Below, one piece after another: positions 52,230-60,435 of a stretch of 64,000 bases of DNA (within the stretch, counting starts at the first letter, position 1; the number at the start of each line of letters is the position of its first letter). The stretch is taken from positions 49,644 through 113,643 of the forward strand of contig NZ_KK211280.1 of NCBI RefSeq assembly GCF_000621445.1. The letters run 5' to 3'. The position numbers were made by a program, and so were the translations under genes. Source of the stretch: Alkalihalobacillus bogoriensis ATCC BAA-922. GTDB lineage: Bacteria > Bacillota > Bacilli > Bacillales > Bacillaceae_F. Below the pieces are notes generated by a model. It worked only from the letters and a program-made list of their open reading frames with translations. It was not told where the DNA came from and searched no databases.

Positions 52230-53597
52230 ATGCCTAAAGAAACAAACAACACAAAAAAACTAACTCTCTTTGCCTTAACATGGCCAATATTCATTGAGAT
52301 TTTCCTTCATATGCTTATGGGGAGTGCCGATACATTGATGCTCAGTCAATATTCAGATGAAGGGGTAGCCGCTGTTGGTGTCGCAAACCAAGTGCTCTCA
52401 CTCATCGTCGTTATGTTTGGATTTATTGCAGTTGGAACGAGTGTGCTCATTGCTCAATATATTGGGGCTAGACAAGAACAAGAAGCAGGGCGTATTGCTG
52501 TTGTTTCTCTTGTTGCTAACTTTGCTTTTGCGCTTTTATTAAGTATCGGAATTGCTTTATTTAGTTCTCCTATTTTAAAATTGATGAATATTCCAGCTGA
52601 ACTAATGGAACCTGCCATGATTTATTTAATTATTGTCGGTGGTTTCTCCTTCGTTCAAGCGTTATTAATGACAGCTGGGGCCATCATTAAAAGCCACGGT
52701 TTCACAAAGGATGCGATGTATGTCACGATTGGGATGAATGTCTTGAATGTTATCGGGAACTATCTCGTATTATTCGGTCCATTTGGATTCCCCGTATTAG
52801 GAGTGACAGGTGTTGCAATATCAACAACAGTCAGTCGTGGAATTGGTCTTATAATTCTTATGGTTATTTTGTATAAACGAGTAAATGGAGATTTACCTTT
52901 TTCCTTTTTACGCAAATATCCGAAAAAACAGCTTGGCGATTTATTAAAAATTGGTGTTCCTTCTGCTGGTGAGCATATTTCATACAACTCGTCCCAGCTG
53001 ATGATTACATTTTTTATCGCGATGTTAGGAACAGAAGCGTTAACTACAAAAGTGTATGCTCAAAATTTAATGATGTTTATTAGTTTATTTTCCATTGCAG
53101 TTAGCCAAAGTACCCAAATCTTGATAGGACACCAAGTAGGCGCTGGAAAAATAAAAGAAGCTTATCAACGTTGTATTAAAAGTTTAAATATCGCGATTTT
53201 GATCTCATTAGTCATGGCCGGTGTCTTTTCTTTATTTCGAGAAGATTTGCTTGGCATTTTCACGAGCAATTCAGACATTATTGCGCTCGGAAGTATACTC
53301 ATCTTATTAACAATTATTTTAGAACCAGGCCGTGCTTTTAACCTGGTTGTTATTAACTCGCTTCGAGCAGCTGGTGATGTGAGATTCCCAGTGTATATGG
53401 GGATTTTATCGATGTGGGGTGTCGCCGTTCCTCTTTCTTATATCCTCGGTATCCACTTTGGATTAGGATTAATTGGGGTTTGGATTGCATTTATCGCCGA
53501 TGAGTGGTTACGTGGTGTAATTATGCTCCTTCGTTGGAAAGGGAAAAAGTGGCAAAACATGGCGTTTGTTTCAAAAAAAGACCGACAAACTGCATGA
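52230..53597 (+). CDS. MATE family efflux transporter
   Basis: A 455-residue protein of about twelve helices with two homologous halves: LTWPIFIEIFLHMLMGSADT, FIAVGTSVLIAQYIGARQEQ, PSAGEHISYNSSQLM, SQSTQILIGHQVGAGK. MATE pumps export drugs or metabolites using Na+ or H+ gradients. The ATG at 52230 has AGGAGGG; the frame is open further upstream but without signals. It is divergent from the AraC regulator. Confidence 0.92.
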   Translation: MPKETNNTKKLTLFALTWPIFIEIFLHMLMGSADTLMLSQYSDEGVAAVGVANQVLSLIVVMFGFIAVGTSVLIAQYIGARQEQEAGRIAVVSLVANFAFALLLSIGIALFSSPILKLMNIPAELMEPAMIYLIIVGGFSFVQALLMTAGAIIKSHGFTKDAMYVTIGMNVLNVIGNYLVLFGPFGFPVLGVTGVAISTTVSRGIGLIILMVILYKRVNGDLPFSFLRKYPKKQLGDLLKIGVPSAGEHISYNSSQLMITFFIAMLGTEALTTKVYAQNLMMFISLFSIAVSQSTQILIGHQVGAGKIKEAYQRCIKSLNIAILISLVMAGVFSLFREDLLGIFTSNSDIIALGSILILLTIILEPGRAFNLVVINSLRAAGDVRFPVYMGILSMWGVAVPLSYILGIHFGLGLIGVWIAFIADEWLRGVIMLLRWKGKKWQNMAFVSKKDRQTA

Positions 53598-53654
53598 TTG
53601 GATCGTTGGTTGAAATTTAAGAGATTTGCTGTACAATTTTAAACAGGACATATA

Positions 53655-53678
53655 AAAAAGGGGGCTTCCCCTTTTTAA
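53655..53678 (+). terminator. terminator after the MATE gene
   Basis: AAAAAGGGG and CCCCTTTTT form a compact hairpin 60 bp after the stop codon. Confidence 0.7.
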
Positions 53679-53705
53679 TTTTACTTACACACTAGGAGGA
53701 ATTAT

Positions 53706-54362
53706 ATGAAACGCATATTACAACTTTTGCTTATTACAATGCTTTCCCTGTTCTTTGTTGCCGCTTGTGGTCAAGACGAAGACCCTATCGACTCAAATGA
53801 AACGACAAATGGAATTGATACAGAACAAAACGGAGACATCATTGAAAACGAACCAGTAGAAGAGGACGAGTTAATAGAAGAAGAGCCAAATGAAAACACT
53901 ACTGAAACAGATGAACAAGAGGTCGTTGAAGAAACAGTTTCTTCTCATTCTGTATGGCTTGTCTTTTCTGATCAAGATGTCATGGATATGTACCGCATTC
54001 CTGTTACAGTAGAAGCTACACAAAGCGAATTATATATAAAGACTTTTGAGGCATGGATTGAAGGTCCAAAAGAAGAGGGACTCGTCTCTTTACTACCTGA
54101 CAATGTATCTGTTCAATCGGTTACAATAGAAAATAACATTCCTCATGTTTCATTTTCAAAAGAACTATTAAATGCGAATCTAGGATCAGGTACAGAAGCA
54201 ATGTTACTAGACCAAATTGCACTTATCATGGAACAGTTTGGATACAATCAAACGCAAATCCTTGTTGACGGTGAAATTTCCCCTTCACTATTTGGTCACG
54301 TTAGTACAGATACACCGATTCAAGTTGATTCGATTGAAACGTATCAACAATGGGATGAATAA
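53706..54362 (+). CDS. GerMN-domain lipoprotein
   Basis: A 218-residue lipoprotein: lipobox VAACG, then an acidic low-complexity linker (residues ~22-75, rich in E, N, D, T), then one GerMN domain (SVWLVFSDQDVMDMYRIPVTVE, FEAWIEGPKEEGLVSLLPDN, LDQIALIMEQFGYNQTQILVDGE, in part). GerMN domains occur in the sporulation protein GerM and other envelope proteins. AGGAGG precedes the ATG. Confidence 0.85.
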   Translation: MKRILQLLLITMLSLFFVAACGQDEDPIDSNETTNGIDTEQNGDIIENEPVEEDELIEEEPNENTTETDEQEVVEETVSSHSVWLVFSDQDVMDMYRIPVTVEATQSELYIKTFEAWIEGPKEEGLVSLLPDNVSVQSVTIENNIPHVSFSKELLNANLGSGTEAMLLDQIALIMEQFGYNQTQILVDGEISPSLFGHVSTDTPIQVDSIETYQQWDE

Positions 54363-54375
54363 TATATTTTCACAT

Positions 54376-54401
54376 AAAGCTGTCGAATGACAGCTTTTTT
54401 C
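54376..54401 (+). terminator. terminator after the GerMN gene
   Basis: AAAGCTGTC and GACAGCTTT around GAAT, followed by TTTCTTTT. Confidence 0.85.
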
Positions 54402-54632
54402 TTTTCCACAACATGAATCGTTAGAGAACTGTAATCCCGTTCTTACAGACATTTGCTCCGTTTTTTCATAAAATAGCAGAATAAATATCCGCAACTTGAA
54501 GTGTAAAAAAGGAAATTGTCGGCATACTAACAAACAGGTATGTTTAAGGCGTATTATCTTTTTATAGCCATTCATGATTTTATATCTAATTTCCTATTTT
54601 TATAGATTTTCCCATATTCATGTCGTTATTCT
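54402..54632. other. non-coding stretch before the TRAP operon
   Basis: AT-rich, with a short inverted repeat (GCATAC...GTATGT near 54522-54543). No open frame with a ribosome site and no other recognised signal. Confidence 0.4.
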
Positions 54633-54660
54633 TTGACAAAACAAGCTCTTCTTCTATAAA
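54633..54660 (+). promoter_or_regulatory. sigma-A promoter of the TAXI-TRAP genes
   Basis: TTGACA (54633-54638), 16 bp and TATAAA (54655-54660), about 70 bp before the TAXI start codon. Confidence 0.65.
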
Positions 54661-54679
54661 ATTGGACTAGGTGAATCTT

Positions 54680-54701
54680 TGTTCATCAAATGTTCATCAA
54701 A
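54680..54701 (+). promoter_or_regulatory. 11-bp tandem direct repeat in the TAXI leader
   Basis: TGTTCATCAAA occurs twice in tandem just downstream of the predicted start point. A possible operator of one helical turn spacing; the regulator is unknown. Confidence 0.4.
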
Positions 54702-54730
54702 AAAATACATAATAAGGGGGACACAACTTA

Positions 54731-55687
54731 ATGAAGAAACTTAAGTTTTTATTCGTTTCAATTCTTGCTACAGCAACGCTCGCAGCATGTGGCGGTGGTG
54801 ACGCTACAGAATTGCAAATGGGTACCGGAAGTACTGGGGGTACGTATTATCCATTAGGACAAGAAATGGCGACAGTTATGAATGACAATGTTGACGTTGA
54901 AGGCTTTAACGTTAGTGCTGTTGCTTCTGGTGCATCTGTTGAAAACCTTGCGAAAATTGGCCGTGGCGAATTTCAACTAGGTATGACAGTTCATTTACCA
55001 GCTCTTGATGCTGCAAACGGTGAAGGTGAGTTTGCAGATGGTGCAATTGAGAATTTCGGCTTTATGGGTCATATTTATCCTGAGGTAATGCAAGTTGTAA
55101 CGACAGAAGGAACTGGAATTACATCGATTGCAGATTTAGCAGGAAAGAAAGTAGCGATTGGACCACCAGGAAGTGGAACACAATCTGCTGCCAAGCTAAT
55201 TTTAGAAGCATACGGAATTCAAGATGGTGACTATGAAGCACTAGAAGAAGGCTTTGGAGATGCTGCAGGTCGCTTACAAGATGGACAGCTTGATGCTTCA
55301 TTTGGTCTATTAGGTCTTCCAGCAGGTAACATCATTGATATTTCCACGCAACGTGATGTCGTCATTTTACCGATCGAAGGTGAAGCACTAGACTACATCG
55401 AAGCAAACAGCGGATATGCTGGTTATGAAATCCCAGCTGATTCCTATGACTTCTTAGATGCACCTGTCATGACAGTAACAGCATATGCTGTTCTTGTTGG
55501 GTCTACAGATGAGATCAATGAAGACTTAGGGGATGACATTGTAAAATCTCTTTATGAAAATGCTGGTGGCATTTCTCACCAACAAGGAACACACTTAACA
55601 ATCGAAAATGTATTAAATGGTTCAGATGGTTTACCAATGCACCCTGGTGCTGAAAAGTACTTTAGAGAAATTGGAATTCTAAACTAA
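54731..55687 (+). CDS. TAXI-family TRAP transporter substrate-binding lipoprotein
   Basis: A 318-residue lipoprotein (lipobox LAACG) with the TAXI signature: QMGTGSTGGTYYPLGQEMATVMN, GEFQLGMTVHLPA, KKVAIGPPGSGTQSAAKLILEAYGI (in part), ISTQRDVVILPIEG. It binds the substrate, probably a dicarboxylate or amino-acid-like anion, and passes it to the fused TRAP permease downstream. A hairpin between the two genes should make the binding protein more abundant than the permease. Confidence 0.92.
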   Translation: MKKLKFLFVSILATATLAACGGGDATELQMGTGSTGGTYYPLGQEMATVMNDNVDVEGFNVSAVASGASVENLAKIGRGEFQLGMTVHLPALDAANGEGEFADGAIENFGFMGHIYPEVMQVVTTEGTGITSIADLAGKKVAIGPPGSGTQSAAKLILEAYGIQDGDYEALEEGFGDAAGRLQDGQLDASFGLLGLPAGNIIDISTQRDVVILPIEGEALDYIEANSGYAGYEIPADSYDFLDAPVMTVTAYAVLVGSTDEINEDLGDDIVKSLYENAGGISHQQGTHLTIENVLNGSDGLPMHPGAEKYFREIGILN

Positions 55688-55699
55688 CCATCAATAAAG

Positions 55700-55728
55700 G
55701 ACCGGGCAAACTGTCCGGTCTTTTTTTT
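55700..55728 (+). terminator. partial terminator between TAXI and TRAP permease genes
   Basis: GACCGG and CCGGTC form a stem followed by a long T-run. As no promoter is evident before the permease, partial readthrough is likely. Confidence 0.75.
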
Positions 55729-55872
55729 CGCTTAAGATATCGCTGACGAAAAAAGAGGATTATTAAGGTGACTAGTTGTAATTTATACTCTACTTTGTTT
55801 ATGATGAGAAAGGTCCTTTATCCATATCCCCTCTTTTCGTCAGGGTACTATTATTTTAAGGTGGTGAACCTC

Positions 55873-57819
55873 ATGTCAAAAGAACAACAAGATTCAAATG
55901 CTCAAGAATTGTTAGCTAAATATGACCGAGAATCAGCATACCGTATGAATTTAAAAAAATGGGCTTGGGTCGTAACAATCCTAGCCATATCCTTGACTAT
56001 TTTCCAGTTATATACGGCTTTTCGAGGTCCTTATGTTTCATTAGTTCAAGGTGCGATTCATTTAGGAAGTGCATTAGGGTTAATTTTTATTTTATATCCA
56101 GCCAAGCGGTCCAATTTAAAAAAAGCTGGGGTACCATGGTATGATGTTATACTTGCTTTCTTAGCAATGGGTTCGTGTTTTTATATTGTTTATAATTATC
56201 AACGCTTAGTATCCGAAGCAATTATTCGTGGTTATACAGATTTAGATGTATTTGTCGCGATTACAGGTGTATTATTATTACTTGAGGCGACGAGACGAGC
56301 GGTAGGTTTACCTATCGTCATTATCGCTGGCCTAGCTCTTGCCTACGGAATGTGGGGACGTGGCATCCCGATTTTCGGTCATGCTGGGTTTAGTCCAGAG
56401 CGGTTATTTACAAGTATGTTTTTTACATCTGAAGCTGTGTTTGGGATTCCAATTCAAATCTCATCAACATTTATATACTTATTTTTATTCTTTGGTGTCA
56501 TGTTAGTAAAAACGGGTATTGGACAATTTTTTAATGACCTTGCTTTTGGGGCCACAGGAAGAATGACTGGTGGAACCGCAAAAGCAGCGGTAACTGCTAG
56601 TGCTCTACAAGGGATGGTAACCGGAAGTTCAGTTGCAAACACGGTCGGTTCAGGGTCATTTACGATTCCCATGATGAAACGAGCTGGCTTTAAGCCAGAG
56701 TTTGCTGCAGCAGCTGAAGCTTCCGCATCTACTGGTGGTCAAATTATGCCACCAATCATGGGTGCTGCTGCATTTATTATGGCCGAATATACAGGTACAC
56801 CATATAGTGACATTATTATTATTGCGATTATACCGGCGCTTCTTTATTTTTCTGGTGTGTTTATGGGGACTCATTTTGAAGCGAAAAAACGTGGCATTCT
56901 TGGTTTAACAAAAGATCAACTTCCGACATTTACTGGTTTAATGAAACGAATTGATTTACTCTTGCCACTCTTTGCGATTATCGGTTTATTACTAGCCGGA
57001 TATACAGCAACAACCGCAGCACTTTGGGGGATTTTTGCCGCCTTTTTCATTTCACTATTCCGCAAAGACACAAGAATGTCTGTACTTGGCGTTTTAGATG
57101 CGCTTGAACAAGGGGCACGTGTCGCTCTCCCTGTTATTGCCGCTTGTGCTAGTGCAGGTATTATTGTTGGTATTGTTGTTATTACAGGACTTGGTGGAAA
57201 AATTGCCGGAGGAATTTTGCAATTAGCAAATGGAAACTTATTCCTTCTCTTATTCTTTACAATGATCGCTTGTATTTTACTTGGGATGGGACTTCCAACA
57301 ACGGCTAACTATGTTGTGACAGCTTCGATGGCAGCACCAGCACTCATTGCCTTTGATATCCCGGTTATGGCTGCTCATATGTTCGTCTTTTACTTTGGTA
57401 TTGTGGCTGACATTACACCGCCAGTATGTTTAGCGGCGTATGCAGGGGCAGGAATTGCGAGGGCGAATCCGATGAAGTCAGGGGTGAACGCCTTAAAGCT
57501 GGCGATTGCCGCCTTTATTATTCCATATGCGTTCGTCTATAGTCCTGTCCTTGTCTTGCAAGATTGGACGTTCGCGACATTAATTCCGCCATTAATTACA
57601 GCTTTAATTGGGATGATGGCGATTAGTGCAGCTATGATGAACTACTTTATTACATCACCAAAAATTTACGAGCGAATTCTTTTATTCGTTTCAGGATTAT
57701 TGCTTATTTATCCTGGTGACCTTCGTGTTTCACTACCTGGACTTGGAGTATTAATTTTAATTACTGTCCTTCAATATGTGAGAAGTAAAAAGAATGAAGG
57801 AACACAAGCAAATGCATAA
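55873..57819 (+). CDS. TRAP transporter fused permease (4TM/12TM)
   Basis: 648 residues fusing the small DctQ-like four-helix unit (residues ~25-190) to the DctM-like large unit. DctM features are TGGTAKAAVTASALQGMVTGSSVANTVGSG (in part), GFKPEFAAAAEASASTGGQIMPPIMGAAAF (in part) and LGMGLPTTANYVVTASMAAPAL (in part). Such fused permeases pair with TAXI binding proteins. The ATG at 55873 follows AAGGTGGTG. A strong terminator follows. Confidence 0.92.
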   Translation: MSKEQQDSNAQELLAKYDRESAYRMNLKKWAWVVTILAISLTIFQLYTAFRGPYVSLVQGAIHLGSALGLIFILYPAKRSNLKKAGVPWYDVILAFLAMGSCFYIVYNYQRLVSEAIIRGYTDLDVFVAITGVLLLLEATRRAVGLPIVIIAGLALAYGMWGRGIPIFGHAGFSPERLFTSMFFTSEAVFGIPIQISSTFIYLFLFFGVMLVKTGIGQFFNDLAFGATGRMTGGTAKAAVTASALQGMVTGSSVANTVGSGSFTIPMMKRAGFKPEFAAAAEASASTGGQIMPPIMGAAAFIMAEYTGTPYSDIIIIAIIPALLYFSGVFMGTHFEAKKRGILGLTKDQLPTFTGLMKRIDLLLPLFAIIGLLLAGYTATTAALWGIFAAFFISLFRKDTRMSVLGVLDALEQGARVALPVIAACASAGIIVGIVVITGLGGKIAGGILQLANGNLFLLLFFTMIACILLGMGLPTTANYVVTASMAAPALIAFDIPVMAAHMFVFYFGIVADITPPVCLAAYAGAGIARANPMKSGVNALKLAIAAFIIPYAFVYSPVLVLQDWTFATLIPPLITALIGMMAISAAMMNYFITSPKIYERILLFVSGLLLIYPGDLRVSLPGLGVLILITVLQYVRSKKNEGTQANA

Positions 57820-57870
57820 AGAATAAGTTTTCAAAGCCTCAGAAAAACTGTGGAGACTTTCTCAACAGCC

Positions 57871-57906
57871 AAAAGGCCAAATCGATGATTTGGCCTTTTT
57901 ATTTTT
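57871..57906 (+). terminator. terminator of the TRAP operon
   Basis: AAAAGGCCAAATC and GATTTGGCCTTTTT with loop GAT, followed by a long T-run. Confidence 0.9.
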
Positions 57907-57907
57907 T

Positions 57908-58093
57908 TATCGGACATCGGTTCCGCTATTCCATCGATTATCAAGTCAATTCAAAACCTATCGGACACCCGTTCCGTTACTTGACTCGATTCTAGTCAAA
58001 ACACTAAAAAAAAAGTGAATTGACGGAACAGATGTCCATAGGCTCTGTCTTAGTGGATGTTTTAGAAGGAATAACGGAATAAATGTCCGATAG
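57908..58093. repeat. nested inverted repeats with four copies of a TCGGACA...TTCCGTTA motif
   Basis: Forward copies at 57908-57929 and 57958-57979 (TATCGGACA-N3-GTTCCG) face reverse copies at 58021-58041 and 58071-58093 (CGGAA-N5-TGTCC-ATAG or GATAG). Copy 1 can pair with 4 and copy 2 with 3, and TCAATTCA pairs with TGAATTGA. Non-coding, between the TRAP terminator and the rpiR-type gene. Confidence 0.7.
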
Positions 58094-58110
58094 CACAAAA
58101 ACTCTCTCTC

Positions 58111-58965
58111 CTATTCCTGAAACACATCAAAATTACCCCATAACCCTTCAAGTTGCTTTAATCTTTTTTCAACCTTTTCATGTTCAGACCGCGTCACCGC
58201 CGTTATGATTGCGCTTACGATACTAAACGGAGCTGCGAATGAATCAATAAAAGAATTGATTTCAGTTGATGCTAATAAGGTGTTGTCTCCATATGGGACA
58301 AGGGGTGACATCATATGGTCTGTAATGACAATCGTCTTTGCTCCCCTTGTTTTCACGTATTTTAAAACTTCCACTGTTCTTTTTGTATATCTTGCAAATC
58401 CAAAGCCAATCACAACGTCTTCATCTGATATATCAAGCAAATGCTCTGATACCCCATCTGCTTGTTGTACTAACTCTGTATTTTGTAATACTAAGTCAAG
58501 ATAAAATTGCAGAAACATTCCTAAGCTTGCCGCACTTCGATAAGCAATAATATAAACTCTTTTAGCGTTTATTATGTCTTGCACTGTTTGCTGAAAAACA
58601 GATTCATCCATTTGAGAAATGGTAGATTTTAAGTTTTGAATATCATCAGATAACACTTCTTTTAACGCACTTTCTGGGTTATCATTTTCATCTGTTGTCC
58701 TAGCAAACACTTCAGCTGACGTCCATTTTCGTTGAAGCGCTTCCTGAAGATGCCTTTGAAAATCTGGGTATCCACTATATTGTAAAAAAACAGCAAACCG
58801 AACGACAGTCGCTTCTCCTACTCCCGAATATTTCGCTAGCTTTGAAGCGGTTAAAAAAGGGGCCGTTTCTGGGTGGCTAGTTAAATAATTTGCGATCTTT
58901 TTTTGTGATTTGCTCATCTTTGATTGCTTTGCAATCATACGTTGATATACTTCACTTTCTAGCAT
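58111..58965 (-). CDS. MurR/RpiR family transcriptional regulator
   Basis: 284 residues: an N-terminal RpiR-type HTH (SKSQKKIANYLTSHPETAPF, SKLAKYSGVGEATVVRFAVF) and a C-terminal SIS sugar-phosphate-binding domain (RVYIIAYRSAASLGMFLQFY, DEDVVIGFGFARYTKRTVEV). Such regulators usually sense phosphosugars and control neighbouring genes. It lies between the TRAP operon and the radical SAM gene and is divergent from the latter. Confidence 0.9.
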   Translation of the reverse strand: MLESEVYQRMIAKQSKMSKSQKKIANYLTSHPETAPFLTASKLAKYSGVGEATVVRFAVFLQYSGYPDFQRHLQEALQRKWTSAEVFARTTDENDNPESALKEVLSDDIQNLKSTISQMDESVFQQTVQDIINAKRVYIIAYRSAASLGMFLQFYLDLVLQNTELVQQADGVSEHLLDISDEDVVIGFGFARYTKRTVEVLKYVKTRGAKTIVITDHMMSPLVPYGDNTLLASTEINSFIDSFAAPFSIVSAIITAVTRSEHEKVEKRLKQLEGLWGNFDVFQE

Positions 58966-59137
58966 CCGTCTCCCTCCCTCCTGTCACCTCTTCTCTTTAT
59001 ACTACAACAAATAGGAGATCTATACCATGACAGAACACTTAACTTTCCTCTTCTTCATGAAAAACAAACTCAAATATTATAGTAAAATATGAAATATACA
59101 CTTCATTTTTCTATAAATGGAAGGATTTCTTTCTTTT

Positions 59138-59167
59138 TTGACGGCATTTTACTATTCTTGATATAAT
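59138..59167 (+). promoter_or_regulatory. sigma-A promoter of the KamA-family gene
   Basis: TTGACG (59138-59143), 18 bp and TATAAT (59162-59167), 40 bp upstream of the start codon. Confidence 0.65.
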
Positions 59168-59207
59168 GATTTTGTCAAATCATAGAAAAACGAAGGAGGG
59201 CAATACG

Positions 59208-60386
59208 ATGGCACAACCTAAGTACATTATGAACATTGACAAGCTAGACTATATACCTGAGGACCAAAGAAAGAAATTAAAAGCAATTACGGACAAGTTT
59301 GTTTTTCGTGTCAATGAGTATTATTTAAGTTTAATTGATTGGAATAATCCGAACGATCCTATACGTAAACTCGTTATCCCTAACGAAGGTGAACTAGAGG
59401 AATATGGGCGCTGGGATGCTTCCGATGAGGACACGAACTACGCTGTACCTGGCTGTCAACACAAGTATTCGACGACAGCTCTATTAATCTGTTCTGAAGT
59501 TTGCGGAGCTTACTGTCGATACTGTTTTAGAAAAAGATTGTTCCGGAACGATGTAAAAGAAGCGATGTCTGATGTCGATCCTGGATTAGACTATATCGCT
59601 AATACACCTGAAATTAACAATGTGTTATTAACTGGTGGAGACCCTCTTATTCTAGCAACAAAGAAATTACGTTATATTATTGAAAGATTACGTTCGATTG
59701 ACCATGTTAAGATTATTCGAATCGGATCAAAACTACCGGTATTTAATCCAATGAGAATTTATGAAGATGAAGAGTTACTCTCATTAATTCGTGAATATTC
59801 TACACCTGATAATCGCATTTATATTATGGCACACATTAATCACCCAGTAGAAATTACCGAAGAAGCAAAAAGAGGCTTTAAAGCGCTTCATGATGCTGGT
59901 GCGATTGTCGTCAACCAAACGCCTGTATTACGGGGCATTAATGATGACCCTGAAGTACTTGGTTCACTACTCGATAAATTATCGTGGGCTGGTGTAACAC
60001 CATATTATTTCTTTATTAATCGACCAGTTGCTGGGAATCGCGACTTTGTCCTTTCATTAAAAGAAGCGTACGAGATTGTAGAACAAGCAAAAGCGAAAAC
60101 ATCTGGCCTTGGGAAACGCGTCAGACTTTCAATGAGTCACACATCAGGAAAAATTGAAATTTTAGCGATTGAAGACGGAAAAGCCTATTTAAAATATCAT
60201 CAGTCTCGTGATGGTAATTATGGTAAGTTTATGGTATTGGATTGCCCTGATGATGCTGCTTGGTTCGATGATTTACCAGGCAATGAACAATATTGGGATA
60301 AGCCTAAAAAACGGACAGAAGAAGTTGTTTCTGTAAATGAACTTCCTGATGTACCACAAGGAAAAAAAGCATTAGTAAGAAACTAA
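59208..60386 (+). CDS. KamA family radical SAM protein
   Basis: A 392-residue lysine-2,3-aminomutase-like enzyme. The radical SAM cluster motif is Cys99-x3-Cys103-x2-Cys106 in SEVCGAYCRYCFRKRLF, followed by NNVLLTGGDPLIL. A lysine in SHTSGKIEILAIE may carry PLP, as in aminomutases. It could act on lysine, glutamate or a protein-bound lysine. It is shorter than clostridial KamA. No ablB acetyltransferase lies nearby, so a beta-lysine osmolyte pathway is not supported by context. AAGGAGGG precedes the ATG at 59208. Confidence 0.88.
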   Translation: MAQPKYIMNIDKLDYIPEDQRKKLKAITDKFVFRVNEYYLSLIDWNNPNDPIRKLVIPNEGELEEYGRWDASDEDTNYAVPGCQHKYSTTALLICSEVCGAYCRYCFRKRLFRNDVKEAMSDVDPGLDYIANTPEINNVLLTGGDPLILATKKLRYIIERLRSIDHVKIIRIGSKLPVFNPMRIYEDEELLSLIREYSTPDNRIYIMAHINHPVEITEEAKRGFKALHDAGAIVVNQTPVLRGINDDPEVLGSLLDKLSWAGVTPYYFFINRPVAGNRDFVLSLKEAYEIVEQAKAKTSGLGKRVRLSMSHTSGKIEILAIEDGKAYLKYHQSRDGNYGKFMVLDCPDDAAWFDDLPGNEQYWDKPKKRTEEVVSVNELPDVPQGKKALVRN

Positions 60387-60391
60387 AGTGT

Positions 60392-60434
60392 AGGGGTGTC
60401 ACAAGGTCGATTGTCGTTGTGACACCCCTTTTTT
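60392..60434. terminator. bidirectional terminator between KamA and chemoreceptor genes
   Basis: AGGGGTGTCACAA pairs with TTGTGACACCCCT and is followed by TTTTTTT. Confidence 0.9.
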
Positions 60435-60435
60435 T

